Assembly: GCA_023313575.1 (NCBI GenBank) | Contig: JAJTTP010000001.1 | Location: 3,224,001 to 3,288,000 of the forward strand | Length of the DNA: 64,000 bases | Reading direction: 5' to 3' | From: Eutypella sp. D-1 | Taxonomy: Eukaryota; Ascomycota; Sordariomycetes; Xylariales; Diatrypaceae | Shown here: one piece after another, positions 44,504-56,794 of the stretch | Layout of the letters: each line of letters starts with the position of its first letter | How positions within the stretch are numbered: position 1 is the first letter of the stretch | The notes under the pieces: generated by a model | What the model saw: the letters and a program-made list of their open reading frames with translations, nothing else | What the model was told of the DNA's origin: nothing | Databases searched by the model: none | Translations under genes and position numbers: made by a program

Positions 44504-46974
44504 CTACGGCCGCTTATACACTCCGCTGATAGAATAATCCTTCTTTGGGCCCTTGACCCTGTACCCGAGCCTCCAGTCCCTGAGGTTCACAGCGCGGAAA
44601 TTGAACTCGTACTCGACGTCGTACAGGTCCTCGACGCAGAGGTGGCTCGCCGTAGCCCTCCATCCCCCCGCGCCCCCCTCTCCCTTCTTAGATCCCGCCG
44701 CCCAACCGCCAGCAACTTGTCCCGCCTCGCCCGCGGCGACGGACCTGTCCTCGGCCTCGGAGGACGGTACTACGAACTCGAGATCGTGGAACAGGTAGTC
44801 GGCGCGGGCACGGTCGTCAACGCGTACAAACCACGCGCTCAGCACGTCCCGCGCCTCATCATACCTGTACACGTACCGCCGTGTGGCGGGGAACCGCATA
44901 CCGCCAGCCCCCGCCGCCACGAACTCGCCGTCTTCGATGTAGAGGTACTCCAGTCCGAGGTCCTGGCCCTGGTCCTCCTGCTCTTTCTGTGACTGTTGTG
45001 GGGAGGCTGATGAGATGGTGGTGGGACGCCCGTCCACAGTCCCGTCGCGTAGCAGGAATCGCGCCGTGCCAACAAAACGGCCGCTCGGATGGCTGGGTAG
45101 TTGGCTGACGATGTCCCGCTCGATGCGCCATTCGCCAAGTAGCGACCGGAAGACGGCACCCGCAACGAACCGAGCACCCGCGAGGCCCGCCACCGCTGTA
45201 GTGTGCGCGGAAGCGAGATTTTTCGCTACCTCCACCGCCCTTGCTTCGGCTCCCTCCCCTTCTCCGATGACCCCAGAATATCGTGCCGGCGTCAGGATGT
45301 CCATACTTTTTCCGTTTGCGAGGAGTGGTGTTTGCTCCAGCGGCGGAGATAACGGGATATCGAGCGCGCGCCCGAATTCCTGCATAAGGAACGGGTAGTC
45401 ACCCATCGGAAATTGAGATACGCGTCCCGGGTCCGCGCGCAAATCTAGTATCGCACGCAGGCTATCGTCGGTCTCGAGCGCCTGCTTTAGAGCTGGTGGC
45501 AGCGCTCCGTCAGACGTGGCAGACCACAGTCGCGTGAGAAGGCGCGCCTGCATCTCCATAACGCCCCAGTAGGGCGAGCGATAGAAGCCCACGAAGCCAA
45601 GGCTTGGCAGCGACGGGTGCTGAGTACCATGGAAACCAAGCCCGAGGGCCAGGCTGGGGTGTGAAGCCGAGTGCGAGAGAATGTCTAGGATGGACTGGGG
45701 GAGGAAAGAAATTGATGGGGAGGGGTCGAAGCCGGTTGCGAGGACGACGGCTGCGATGTCCCTTATCTCGCTTCCGTCTGCTAGAGTGGCAGTGCGGCCT
45801 GCAAGGGAGGCTAAAGTGCCCTTGCTTATCGTGATGAGGCCCGTCCGCACAAAGTCCATGTAGAAGGGACTCATGGCCAGCATGGGCGGCTCATCCATGA
45901 GGCTGCCGTCTATCTTGGTGGCCGCTGAGAACTCAGACTGATTGGTGCCGACGATAGAGCTGAGAATGGAATTAGAGGTGCGTGCCTTGTCGACGCTCAC
46001 ATAACCTTGTCCATTTATGAGAGGGTGTGGCCGGTTTGCTAGGTTATAGGACGGCAAGTCACACGGCAGAAAGGGTGCCGCTACGTTATCGGGCTATGCG
46101 AACGTCTCTTTTAGTTGCAACTCATAAAGCAAGCGCATACCTGTTGAAAGAATAAGGGCGTACCTTTGGTGTGGTGAAGAGCGGGAGAACCCACGCTGGC
46201 CGTTGAGCAACGTGATGAACGTTATACTTCTCTGCATCTACAATTTCCTTCTGTCCAGGAGAGTGTACGGCCGAGGAGAGATGGGTCGCGATCGTACCGG
46301 CGATCTCAATCCCTGACATCTGGCCGCCAACAACTAGGATCTTACCACCGGCACCGTCATTGCGATCGCCTAGAAGGGTCTTCAGATCTCGATACTTGCT
46401 GCTGTGCACTATCGGTACCTCCGCCTCCCGTGGAACATAATCCGGCCATAGTGGCTTGCCGAAGAACCCGGAGCCGACGAGCAGGTAATCAAAAACTCCG
46501 GTTTCATCCGGGCCCCGTTCCGATTGTGTCTGTACGTTCCACGAACCGCCATCTTGCAACTCCGCACGTACAACCTTGTGCCCGAGTCGCAGGTCTGCGA
46601 TGCCGCTTACATACCTCTGTAGATAGCGTTCGAGATATCGACCTACTTGCCAGGCCCGAGGCATCTGTGGAACAGACTCCTCCCAGGCTAAGTCGCTGAA
46701 CTGAGCAGTATGCCTGCTCTGATTGGCAATCATGAGAGGGTGCATCAAGCCTCCGCAATCATCTTTCCGGCTGGGCCAAAGGCCCCCGACACGAGACTGT
46801 GCCTCAAAGATCGTCACCTTGAACGTGCCCGGACTCGCGTCGTGGAGCAGCGTCTTGGCAGCGACCAGGCCAGAGGGGCCAGCTCCTGTCATCGTCATTA
46901 GTCTAAGATGGTAATCTCTAAGCAATGGCACTGATAGAAATTGTCCTACCGACGATGCACACGCTTTTAGTCAT
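44504..46974 (-). CDS. FAD-dependent monooxygenase-like protein with C-terminal DUF6314-like region, 3 exons
   Basis: A 25-nt first exon (46974-46950, MTKSVCIV) joins exon 2 (46885-46164) and exon 3 (46093-44504) in frame to give 778 residues. Splicing exon 1 rebuilds the FAD dinucleotide motif VGAGPSGLVAAKTLL. A second GxGxxG-like stretch (KILVVGGQMSGIEIAG) is the NAD(P)H site of flavin monooxygenases, and ATGF in VVLATGFDPS is also conserved. After about residue 590 the sequence changes: GEWRIERDIVSQLPSHPSG, then TARFLLRD, YIEDGEF, RRYVYRYDEARDVLSAWF, then DLYDVEYEF. This matches my memory of the DUF6314 pattern. Thus it appears to be a fused oxidoreductase-plus-accessory protein. Substrate unknown. 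No signal peptide. Confidence 0.82.
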
Positions 46975-47679
46975 GATTCAGCGCTGTACGAGTATGGCGA
47001 GCTGTATGTAAATTGCAAGGATCCGCTCGGCTGCCTAGCTAATTTTCAGGGGAACTGTCGAGGGTTCAATTAAACTAACTGCTGTATTGCAACGGCCGAC
47101 GGCCTGGTTTATTTATCAATCTATTAGCTTTCTAAAAACCATATTAAGAATAGGTTGCATATAATTTTAATAAGGCAGATGAGAACCTTAGTAAGTCTCT
47201 CATAACTAGCGATGACGGCGACGATGGAGTAAAAATGTTCGGAACAGGCCGCTTCCTTCTTACAAGACGCTTTTGGCAATGTGCCAGCGGTGGTTTCTGT
47301 CAGCTGGCAAACTCTGTCAAGCCCGCTACTAAATTATCCCACTTATCTCCGGTATCTCTAACACCGCTCCGCTTCGATACTCTCTATCAGCCCCAGACAA
47401 TTGCTTTTGGCTGTTTATAAGTCAAACTTTTGGAATACGAAGTACATGGTGCTCTACTAGGTAACACTATTTCAAACCATGCCTAGGTATCCTTTCCGCA
47501 AGCCATTTCGAGGGTCATGCTAGGGGGGGAATGGCTTTGAGATCTGCGAACCCGGCATTCTTTGCAGGCGGACTACTACACACAGCACGACTTTTAACAT
47601 ATTTCAAATTCTGACAAATGCGCCCTTCAACGTACCAATAAAAAAATGCATCGTGGGATAGTCCGCCTGAACCAATAAC
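46975..47679. other. Intergenic, promoter of the monooxygenase gene
   Basis: This 700-nt stretch lies between two minus-strand genes. No gene is supported. It should carry the promoter of the monooxygenase gene and the 3' end of the methyltransferase gene. Confidence 0.5.
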
Positions 47680-48548
47680 TCAATCAAGAAGTCTAGCGAT
47701 ATTGACGCCATCCCAAAGGGGACAGAGCCAGTTCTCCAACCTCTTGCAGTCAATAATTGCATCATTGTAGTCCCTGAGGCTCTTGATATCCTCCGACTTC
47801 CAATACTCTTTTCGATGCGGTCCAAAGTCGTACTTCCGCCAGGGATTGCATTCACTATCGTCCGCCACAAGTCCGCATCTCAAGACGTTATCACCGATGA
47901 TGATGCCACCCGGGCGTAGGAGGCGCTTCGAGTCGCCCGGTTGAGACTTCTCTAGGATCCTGGAGAGGTAGGTCGGATATCCTGACTTTTGGGCGTCAAT
48001 GAAAATAATGTCGTATGGCTCCTCAGGCTCGAGCTTTGGTAGGCTGGAAGTGTGTTAGCGTTTTTCTGTGTCTCGAGCTTTTGAGCTTTACTTGACGACC
48101 GCGTCTCCGCCTATGATATCCACATTTCCCACCCTATTCTGGGAAAAGTACTCCCTGGCTTTCTCTGCGTACCCCAGATCGGACTCCAGGCCTGTGACCC
48201 TACCACCCGGCCCCACAGCGTGGCTCCAGGCTAAGCTAGAAAGACCGACGTATACGCCGATTTCTAGCACTGTTATCGAGTCAACCTTCTAGTCCAACGT
48301 AATAGTCATAAATACATATATTTAGAGGCCGTACCTCTTTCAGCCTCTATCATCCGGGCAAGGAAGACCATGGCTTGGGCTTGTGAGATCGAGATCATGT
48401 AGTTGGCCGTGGCAGGTTGTGTCTCCCGCACGTGGACATGGTAGTCGATGATATATTGGGGGATGTGCGAGGTTTTGTCCTCAGCGTATAAACTGATTCG
48501 TCTCCCAACTATGTCGTTGGGGTATAAGATAGGAGCTTCCTCCTTCAT
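47680..48548 (-). CDS. SAM-dependent O-methyltransferase (family 3, caffeoyl-CoA type), first splice unresolved
   Basis: Three coding blocks are clear: 48548 to about 48345, 48285-48092 and 48043-47680. The second intron (GTAAAG...CCAG) closes in frame. Together they read MISISQAQAMVFLARMIE, then VLEIGVYVGLSSLAW (SAM motif I), GRVTGLESD (acidic residue for the ribose), YDIIFIDAQKSGY (motif with metal-binding Asp) and GGIIIGDNVL. This is the cation-dependent small O-methyltransferase fold of about 250 residues. The first intron is a problem: the only good GT donor (GTACGG after 48335) leaves a one-base frame mismatch with the acceptor before 48285. A GC donor at 48344 would close it and give 253 residues. 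So it is either a non-canonical splice, a recent frameshift or a sequence error. Confidence 0.72.
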
Positions 48549-50065
48549 AGTGGCTTTAGAATCTTATTTTTTGACTGGCAACCGTAAGTTTTAACTCACC
48601 CTGTGAAGCCAGTCTAGATCTTGACGATTGCGGATGGGGGATTATACACTATTATTATCCTTTCACCCACGGAAGACTGAAAGGATCTTAATGTCTCTCT
48701 AGTAGGTAGTAAAAGGCCCTTCTAACTGACTTCCAGTCAAAACACCACGTTAGCCGCTAATGTGTACTAAGCATGATGGGCCTTATACTTCAATCAACGC
48801 CTCCTAACCGAGATTCCGATCGCCACAATAATGAAACAGCAGAATTAATCGATACCGGCGGTGAAACATTGTTACAATTCCTGTCTAGAAAGCCATGGGA
48901 TACGGACCTGTTACCCCCAGACTGTATGATCAGGCGATGAACTATGTCGAATCACCGACACTTTTTAAGCTGATTGCATCAGTCAATTTGGACTATGTTA
49001 ATAATCACATGGTGGCGGTCCAAGACTGCGTTACTGTTTGTTTCAGGTATGGCTGCGGAATAATTCCATAATATGACGCATCTCGGAAAGTCTCGAATTC
49101 TCGTGGATATCTGGATGATAATTACACCAATAAACAAAAAGCACGTGTTGTAAGTACACACTGCCACGGCATGTACCTTCATCGAAATATATCCTTCAGA
49201 TATTTAGGTGATGCAAACTGTAAGATATTGACATCGAAGTTAAATGGCATCTAGTTAGAATGCATACCAAATTCTTGGTTTACCACCTTTACAGCTCACC
49301 TTTGGTCTTAGATCGTCATCGATTTCGTGGCACCTTACTTCGTGATGTAAAACTAGTCTAGACACATCTTGTACGATGTCATTTTAGGGTTTCTCGCACG
49401 AAATTTCCTATACTGGCAGGTATTGAGACATTGAAGTGGGACCATATTCTCAGGGAGTTGATAATACTTATGATAGTGGGATTCGCAAGCACGATCAGCC
49501 AACACGTGTTGATTATAAATACAATATGTTAGACTGATTTTATAGACCATATTATATAGCCGCATATTTTTAAGAAGTTTACCGAATCCCTACAAACATG
49601 TAAAAACCCGAATAATACATAGATTGTCGTCTCCCGCCATTGCCAGCAGGCGCCGCCCACGTACAAGACAAGACCTGCGCTTGTGGCATCAATCGTAGTT
49701 CATCATTACCACAAGGTTAAGTTATCTTCATATCACCAGTTAAGGAGTGCTACACAATACATGCCGTGGAACTTTAACTAACAAGACGGCATCATTTCAA
49801 ATGGAGTAGTTTGAGATAATTATGGGATTGTGTCATATGTAATTATATAAAAGCGATGATACGTGTGCGATGTAGGATATAACGCTGCTTATTAAATTTA
49901 ACCGAAAGTATCCAGGTTGACTTAGGAGTACGCCAATCATAGTTGTTACCTGTTAGGGATCTTCGGCACAGAGTGAAAGATAGTCGCCGGAGAGTCACAG
50001 TGAAGGCGCTATAGTATAGGTAGAGGTCGAATAGTTATTGAACTCTGGCCTCTTTCTGAAGCCAT

Positions 50066-50080
50066 GGGGGCGAAGCCCCC
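50066..50080. repeat. GC hairpin with GAA loop
   Basis: GGGGGC-GAA-GCCCCC is a perfect 6-bp stem with a GAA triloop. The same stem-loop theme (GGGC-GAA-GCCC) lies inside both LTRs of the element at 50486-56789 and, in reverse orientation, near 60330. Confidence 0.8.
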
Positions 50081-50129
50081 CTACTTATAGATAATTCTAG
50101 TCTATTGTAGTCTGCAGAACAGGGGGGAA

Positions 50130-50146
50130 GGGCGCTGGTAGCGCCC
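50130..50146. repeat. GC hairpin GGGCGC-TGGTA-GCGCCC
   Basis: A perfect 6-bp stem with a five-base loop, in an otherwise AT-rich region and 50 bp from the GAA-loop hairpin. Function unknown; it could be a terminator-like or transposon-derived structure. Confidence 0.75.
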
Positions 50147-50480
50147 CTGTCCCTTTATCACGTGACATCACCTTGGGGGACTTCAAGTTTAAAATCTGCG
50201 CTTAAGCTAAACAGGACGAGGAGAGCCTGCAAGCACGCCGCAGAATACAGTGCGTGTACCATATATGGTGTGTATGCTATTATATCTGCAATCTTAGAAA
50301 CCGGAGAACTTCCTCATCTCAAGGGCTGATAGAAAACGAGGTGTTGTTATATCTTCGGCGTCTAAGCAAAACAGATAGTGTGAGGTTTTTGTCACGTCTT
50401 AATGACGTAGCTGTTCAATTATTGGTTGTGACGTTCATAAGATTGCAGGAACAAATATTGAGTGGGGATTTGATATCGGC

Positions 50481-50485
50481 ATGAA
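50481..50485. repeat. Target site duplication, left copy (ATGAA)
   Basis: The five bases ATGAA immediately before the 5' LTR are repeated immediately after the 3' LTR (56790-56794). A 5-bp duplication is normal for LTR retrotransposon integration. Confidence 0.9.
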
Positions 50486-50684
50486 TGTTGGTAGGTACGT
50501 ACGTAAGGGAAAGAGATAACAATATAAAAGGTGGTAAGACTGGTGTTATATTCTGGTCTAAGATCTATCTATTTATCTAAAAGGGATACGGGCGAAGCCC
50601 GTATCCTTATATAAACAGGAGATAAGTATATAAGTACATTTTATTAATATATAAGTCCATATTAATAACCATTAATAATTAATA
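50486..50684. repeat. 5' LTR, 199 bp (left half intact, right half RIP-mutated)
   Basis: It begins TGTTGGTAGGTACG. It contains a hairpin GGATACGGGC-GAA-GCCCGTATCC at 50584-50606, 98 bp from the start, at exactly the same offset as in the 3' LTR. The left half retains G and C; from roughly 50625 the sequence changes to AT-rich forms of the 3' LTR, and the CCAACA end reads as TTAATA. Confidence 0.92.
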
Positions 50685-53600
50685 CTTATTTTATTTTCTT
50701 TTCGTAATTAAATAATTACGAAATGTTATTAACATAAAAAATAAACGAATAAATAAGTAAATAAATAATTAAATAATAAATATTAATAATATTACTTTTA
50801 TTTTATTTATCCTTTTAGTTTTAAAATAATCTGGTTATTTTTAATAAACGTTTTTATAATTTTATTAAAAATGGCCTTTATTATAAATTTATCGAATATT
50901 ATTAACTTTTTTTTATTAATATATAAAATTAATAAGGCCCGGGGAAGCGATAAACGCGTTAAAATAATATTTAACATATAATATAAAATATATTTTATTA
51001 ATTAAAACGTTATAAATAATATTATTTTTAATATTAAGCTTATTATTATAATCTTTTAATTCTTTATTATTTAAAACGATAATATAACCGATTTACGAAT
51101 TTATATCCTTATTATTAATAAATAAATTATTAATAAAAATATATAACTTTAATTTAATAAGATTTAATTCGATATAATTAAATTTGCAATTTTTATTATT
51201 TATTTATTATTTAATTTTAACGTTTAATGTTTTAATTTTTTTAAAACCGGGCTTAATGTATTATGTTATTATAAAATAATCGAATACGGCCTTTAATTAA
51301 TAAATGGAGGAAATATAAGCTCCGCGTATTTATTATTTAATATATTTTTTTATTAACTCCGGGGAAAATACTTTTAAATTTAATTGTTTTAATTTTTCGG
51401 TTTATTTTTTTTATATAATAAATATTTTATATTTACGGATAATAATTTATAAATTATTAAAATTTTCGGTCGATCCGTTTTTTAATATTTTTTATAACCA
51501 TGCTTTAATTTTTATTTTATTAAATGTTTTATTTTTTAAAGCTAAAAAGTTTATAATACCGATATTAAAAGTATTATCTATTTAAAATCCCGTAATTTTA
51601 AATAGTTTTAAATCCGATATTAATAAATAAAAATTAAAAGTTAATAATTTTATATGTAATTTTTATTAATAAATACCCGATTCCGTAAAATTATATAATG
51701 GTTTAATAATACGTAATAACGTTTTTTCGGGGTATTTAGTTTTTAATTTAATAAGTAATTGCATAAAAATAATTTATTATATCGGCGTTTTAAATTAAGT
51801 ATAAGCTATAATAATATTTTATATTATAACTTTTATTTTTTTAAGCCGTAAAATAAAGGCTATTATTAAAATAAAACGTTAACTAATTTATTAAATAATA
51901 AGTATATAAATTATAATAAAAGTTTTATCGGGGTTTTTATATTTTTAAATAATTAATTATAACTTTTTATATAACGATAAAATATATTTACTTTTTACTT
52001 TATAAATTATTTTTAATTTAAAAATTATTATGCTTTAATAATTAACGGTATTATATATCTCGGGTTATAATATGCCTTTTTTAAATAAAACGTTTAATTC
52101 CTTAAGGTCGAAAATTTCGAATAATTTTTTAAACGTTACGATTTTTTTATTTATTTTAAACTTAAAAGTTAATATTTTATTGTTTTTTTTTTTAATATTT
52201 ACGTATTAAAAATTTATATGTATTTTTTCGACTTTTTTATTAAAAATGGTTATTAGCTTTTTTTTTTAATTAAATATAAGGTTTAACGTATACGCTTTAA
52301 AAAGTTACCGTATTTTTTATTATTTTCGAATTTATTATTACATTTTTATTAATAACCGTAATAACTTTAAAAAGGTTTTTTTATTTTTTTTTATATATAA
52401 ATATTTTATTATTTAAAAAAAAAGATTTTAAAAGTGTTTTTTATATATTCGGGCTATTTTTAATATTTAACACGTTTTAAACTAAGTTTTATGCTTTAAT
52501 TTTTTTAACCTTTATTATAACCTTTTATATTGTTTAAACTTTTTAAATTTATATAAAAGTAAGGGGTAAATTTATATTAATCCGAAAATAAGTTTTAAAA
52601 ATTAATAAAATAAAAATAAAACCGTTAAAATTAGTTATATTATTAATTGCTTTTATTATTATTTATAAACGTAATAATTTTATAAACTTTACGGATAAGA
52701 TTATAATATTGTTTTATTTTACCAATAAATTAATATGCTTTTATTAACACTTAATAATAAATAATCCCGATAAAACGTATTTTATTACGGAATTCGGTAT
52801 TATTAAAGTTTATACCAACGTTATAAGTAATAATATCCGGGGGTTTTAAATATATATCGATTTAATATTTTTTAAATATATTTTATATTTTTTTAATTAA
52901 TATATTTTTTATAAAACGTATTATTTAAAACTTTATGGTTACGTTAATAACGTAAAAGATAAGCTTTTTATTTAAATATATTATATTAATAATTATTTTA
53001 AAGTTAAAATTTATTTTTAAATTTTTTAAATTAAGCTTAAACCTTTAAAATGTTTTATTTTTAATCTGGTAATAATAATAAAATTTATTAATTTCTTTAA
53101 AAACGTTAATTTCGATATCGTATTTTATTTTATTTAAAAAATCGTATAATTTATTAATAAATAAATATCCGAAACATATATAAATTTTACGTAATTTTGC
53201 CTTTATAAAATAAATAATATTATCGAATTTAAATTATAAATATTTTTATTTTTAAGTAATACTAATTATTACGCCGTTTTTACCGATTAATTAATTAATA
53301 ATGTTATTAAAATATATACCGAATCGATTTATGTTTTTAATTAATATTAAAAATAAAGTATTTATTTTTATTACGTAAAAATCGATTTAACCGAAAAAGG
53401 TATTAACCGAGATTATACCGAATAATTTAATATAAGGTCCATTTCCGAAATAAATATTAGTTTTTTTTATACGATTTTTATTTATTTTTAGTTATTAATT
53501 AAGGTATTCCTTTATTAAAGCAAAATATTATTTTTCCCGGTAATAAACATTTTAACTATATTTATATCCGGTATAATTTTTTAAAATATGTTTTTAATAT

Positions 53601-54354
53601 ATTTATTTAAAACGAACATAATATCGGGGGTATTATTTTTTATAACCGATAAAAAGAAATCGATTTAATATTAAAAGGTTTAATTAAATGAGTAAATAAT
53701 TATAAAATATTAGCCATTATTTAAATGGTTAAAATGTTCCGCGGTATCTTTTTTTATATATTTTAAAACGGGTTTATTTTTTTCGTATTTAATAAAAAAG
53801 CGGTATAATTATTATAACGGAATATTTTTTTAGCTTTTTATTAAACTTTTATTTTTTTCCGTTCTTATTTTAAATATTTAATAAATTAATATCTTTTTTT
53901 TTATATATTTAATATTTACGTTTTTATTATCGGTCGGGTTTTTTTTATTTTTAATAATATTTCCTGCTTTTATCGTTTCGGTAATATTTACGGTTAACGT
54001 AAAAGGCGTTATTATTATTATTATTATTATTATCGTTATTATTTTTATTAGTTATATATTAATTAATTCCTTTTATAACTTTATAAATATTAATTAAAAC
54101 CCGTAATTTATTTATTAAATCTTTAAAATAAATAATAGGTTCGAAAAAAATATATTAAAATTAAAGGATTATGTAATAAATACGGTATATAACGGTTATT
54201 AATTATTATTCTTTTCGAAACTTAAGCTTTAATCCTTTTTAATATAAAAAAAGTTTATTAAATATAATTTAAAATATTTTTAAGTTATTTTTACCGGCGT
54301 TTTTAACCTTAATGTTAAAAAAAGTTATAAAAATTTAATTATAATAATTATAAC

Positions 54355-54735
54355 GGCTGGTTTATTCCTAACTATTAGTCCAGTCAAGGGGTTTATATTA
54401 ATAGGAATGCTGGGGTTTTAAGCAATAAGTAATTACGTCTGGTAATAATAAAAAAAAAGGTGCTTTAAGTAACTAAATTATATTATAAGCTAATAAGTTT
54501 AAAAACTATTTAAGAAAAAAGTAATAAACGTAATTATATATTATTTATATCTTTTATTCTTAACATTGGAATATGTAATTATGTTAAATCTTTAAATCGT
54601 AACGGATTTAATTAATACCTTTGGATCTATGGATTATGACGGATCTATGTGTGGCTTTTTTTATGGCTTATTAAATATAGCTGGCTTACGTCTTTATTCT
54701 TCCGGCAGTACCGCTAACGAATAGGGTTACCAGCC
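54355..54735. mobile_element. Less-mutated insert nested in the RIP island, possible inverted-repeat element
   Basis: A segment of about 0.4 kb inside the AT-only interior has near-normal base composition (for example GGATCTATGGATTATGACGG, CTTCCGGCAGTACCGC, CCAGCCCCCACTTGGCC). It starts with GGCTGG and ends with CCAGCC (exact inverted 6-mers), and the next dozen bases of each end show a partial inverted match. I could not find a convincing target duplication, and the GC-rich bases extend about 35 bp past the CCAGCC. It may be a small DNA transposon that inserted after most RIP, or a protected remnant. Confidence 0.45.
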
Positions 54736-56590
54736 CCCACTTGGCCTAATCAGGCCATAACAATAATATTAAATTTTATTCTGCTCGGTATTAAAATAAC
54801 GTTTTATAATAAAATATATATCGGTAAATATTAAATAATAAAAAATATTATAAAAAAATATAATGCTATACGTTTTAATAAAATAATTAAAAACATAACG
54901 TAAAATTATATTTATCGGATACCGTTAATATAATATACGTTAAGGAAAAATCGGAACTTATTTTTTAAAATATCGTAAACCTTTCCCGTGTAATTATTTC
55001 TTTTATTTTAAACTTTTTTAAATTATTTTACGATAATTAATAAATATTAAAATTTAACTTAATAATAAATTAAGTCCCGGAGTAAACTTAAATACCGTTT
55101 AATAAAAGGAATTATAACCTTTTAAAGTTTTTATAAGCCCCGGTCTTTTATTTAAAATAATTAATAAAAAAAAGGAAAAAAAGGTAATATTAAAAGTTAA
55201 TATTTTTTAAACTATTTAAGCTTTATAATATATAGGTTAATTTAAACTTTTAAAAAAGGGATAATCCGGTTATCCTTTTTTATCGTTAAATATGGTTATT
55301 TAAAAAGCTATTAATATTATCCTATTAATTAAAAAAAGATAACCTAATATATCCGGGTAAAACGGGTAAATCGGATAACCGTAAAAATATTTAAGTTAAA
55401 AATATCCTAAATAAAGGTATTAATATAAATATTTTAAATTAATATTTCCGGGAAAAGGTTATATAAATTAAATAAAAAGGGGTTATATTATTTATACGGG
55501 AAAAAGTTATTACGTAAACGGAAAAAGTTAAAGTTAAACCCGTTTAAAAAGTAAAGAATTATTAAGTACCGAAAAAACGTTAATTACCGAAAAAACGTTA
55601 AATATTATTAAAATATTCGATATTTTATAAAGTTTTAAACGTTCCGGGTTAAAACTTAAATTAATAATATACGGCTGGTTCGGGGTAAAAATATATTAAA
55701 AACAAAATTAATTAAAAACATATTTTAAAAATTGCCGTAAAAGGTTAAATAATAAAATAAACGGGGTTATTATTTTATATAACCTGATTTATACCGTTAA
55801 AGTTTTTAATTAATTATTTTAAAACAATTAATATTAAGGCTTACCGGATAATTTTATAAACGTTTTAAATTAAATAATAAAATATATAAATAATTTATAA
55901 AATTATAAATAAATTAATCCGTGCTTTATATTATAAACCGATGCTTTTTATATTAACGTATAAAATTATTTATTTATAATTATTTTAAACTTAATAAATT
56001 CTTATTCCGGGAGTTATTATTAAATAATAAAATTAATTAACTTAATTATAAAATTTACGTTATTTTTTTAATATATACGCTTTATTATATTAATACCATT
56101 TTTAAAATAAACCGGAGCTGTTTAAATATAATTTTAAAATTTACTTTTATAAATCCCCGAAAATGGTTTTAATATTTATTAAACGTTTTTTCCGTTATTC
56201 GGTTAATATCGGGGTAATTATTAATTGTTTTAAAATTATCGAAAGTAAATAATATTTATATAACCTTTTGCTTAAAAATAACCTATTAAAGGTCGATTTC
56301 CGTTTATCTTATAACCGTAAAATTAAATAAAAATATCTATATTTTCCCGTTAAACGGCCTTTTTTATTTATAACCTTATTTATTAATTTTCTCCTTTATA
56401 AAGTTATTTTTTAATAGCTTTAAACGATAATCCGGCTTATTATTAATTATCCGATATATTAAATAATTTTAAAAACGGTAACGATAATAATATTTATAAT
56501 AATAATAAAAAAAATAAAAAGGGGTTATTATCCGTTATAAAAATAAATAAGGGAAAATAATAATAAAAATCTGTTAATAATATTAATTAA

Positions 56591-56789
56591 TATTAATAAA
56601 TACGTACGTAAAGGAAAAAGATAATAATATACAAAGTGGTAAAACTGGTATTATATTCTGGTTTAAGGTTTATCTATCTATTTAAAAGGGATACGGGCGA
56701 AGCCCGTATCCTTATATAAACGGGAGATAGGTACATAGGTACATCCTACTGGTATGTGGGTCCATACCAGTGACCACTAACAACCAACA
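56591..56789. repeat. 3' LTR, 199 bp (left half RIP-mutated, right half intact)
   Basis: The mirror image of the 5' LTR: the first ~50 bp are AT-mutated (start reads TATTAATAAA instead of TGTTGGTAGG), the hairpin at 56689-56711 is intact, and the right end is intact, finishing ...CCACTAACAACCAACA. Length is identical to the 5' LTR, so only point changes separate the two. Confidence 0.92.
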
Positions 56790-56794
56790 ATGAA
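56790..56794. repeat. Target site duplication, right copy (ATGAA)
   Basis: Matches the left copy at 50481-50485 exactly. Confidence 0.9.

Larger units (their letters stand above)
48549..50480. other. Gene-poor, AT-rich left flank of the retrotransposon
   Basis: No gene is supported in this 1.9-kb stretch; small frames have no motifs. It carries two GC-rich hairpins near 50066-50146 set in AT-rich sequence, and ends at the ATGAA target duplication of the LTR element. Confidence 0.5.
50486..56789. mobile_element. LTR retrotransposon, complete in outline, coding capacity destroyed by RIP
   Basis: The element is 6304 bp, flanked by ATGAA duplications and bounded by two 199-bp LTRs that begin TGTTGG and end CCAACA (or their RIP-mutated forms). 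The interior (50685-56590) is almost pure A/T in long runs and has no usable open frame on either strand. CpG dinucleotides survive (many AACG, TCGG, CCGG), whereas CpA and TpG are scarce, as expected from RIP acting on CpA. Corresponding LTR positions differ almost only by C-to-T and G-to-A changes, so both strands were hit. Gag and pol cannot be read, so the superfamily and the strand are unknown. I did not attempt to reconstruct it. Confidence 0.93.

Noticed and set aside
50685..56590. Coding remains of gag or pol inside the retrotransposon
   Set aside because: The AT saturation removes every readable frame; I could not assign any domain honestly and did not try to restore one.
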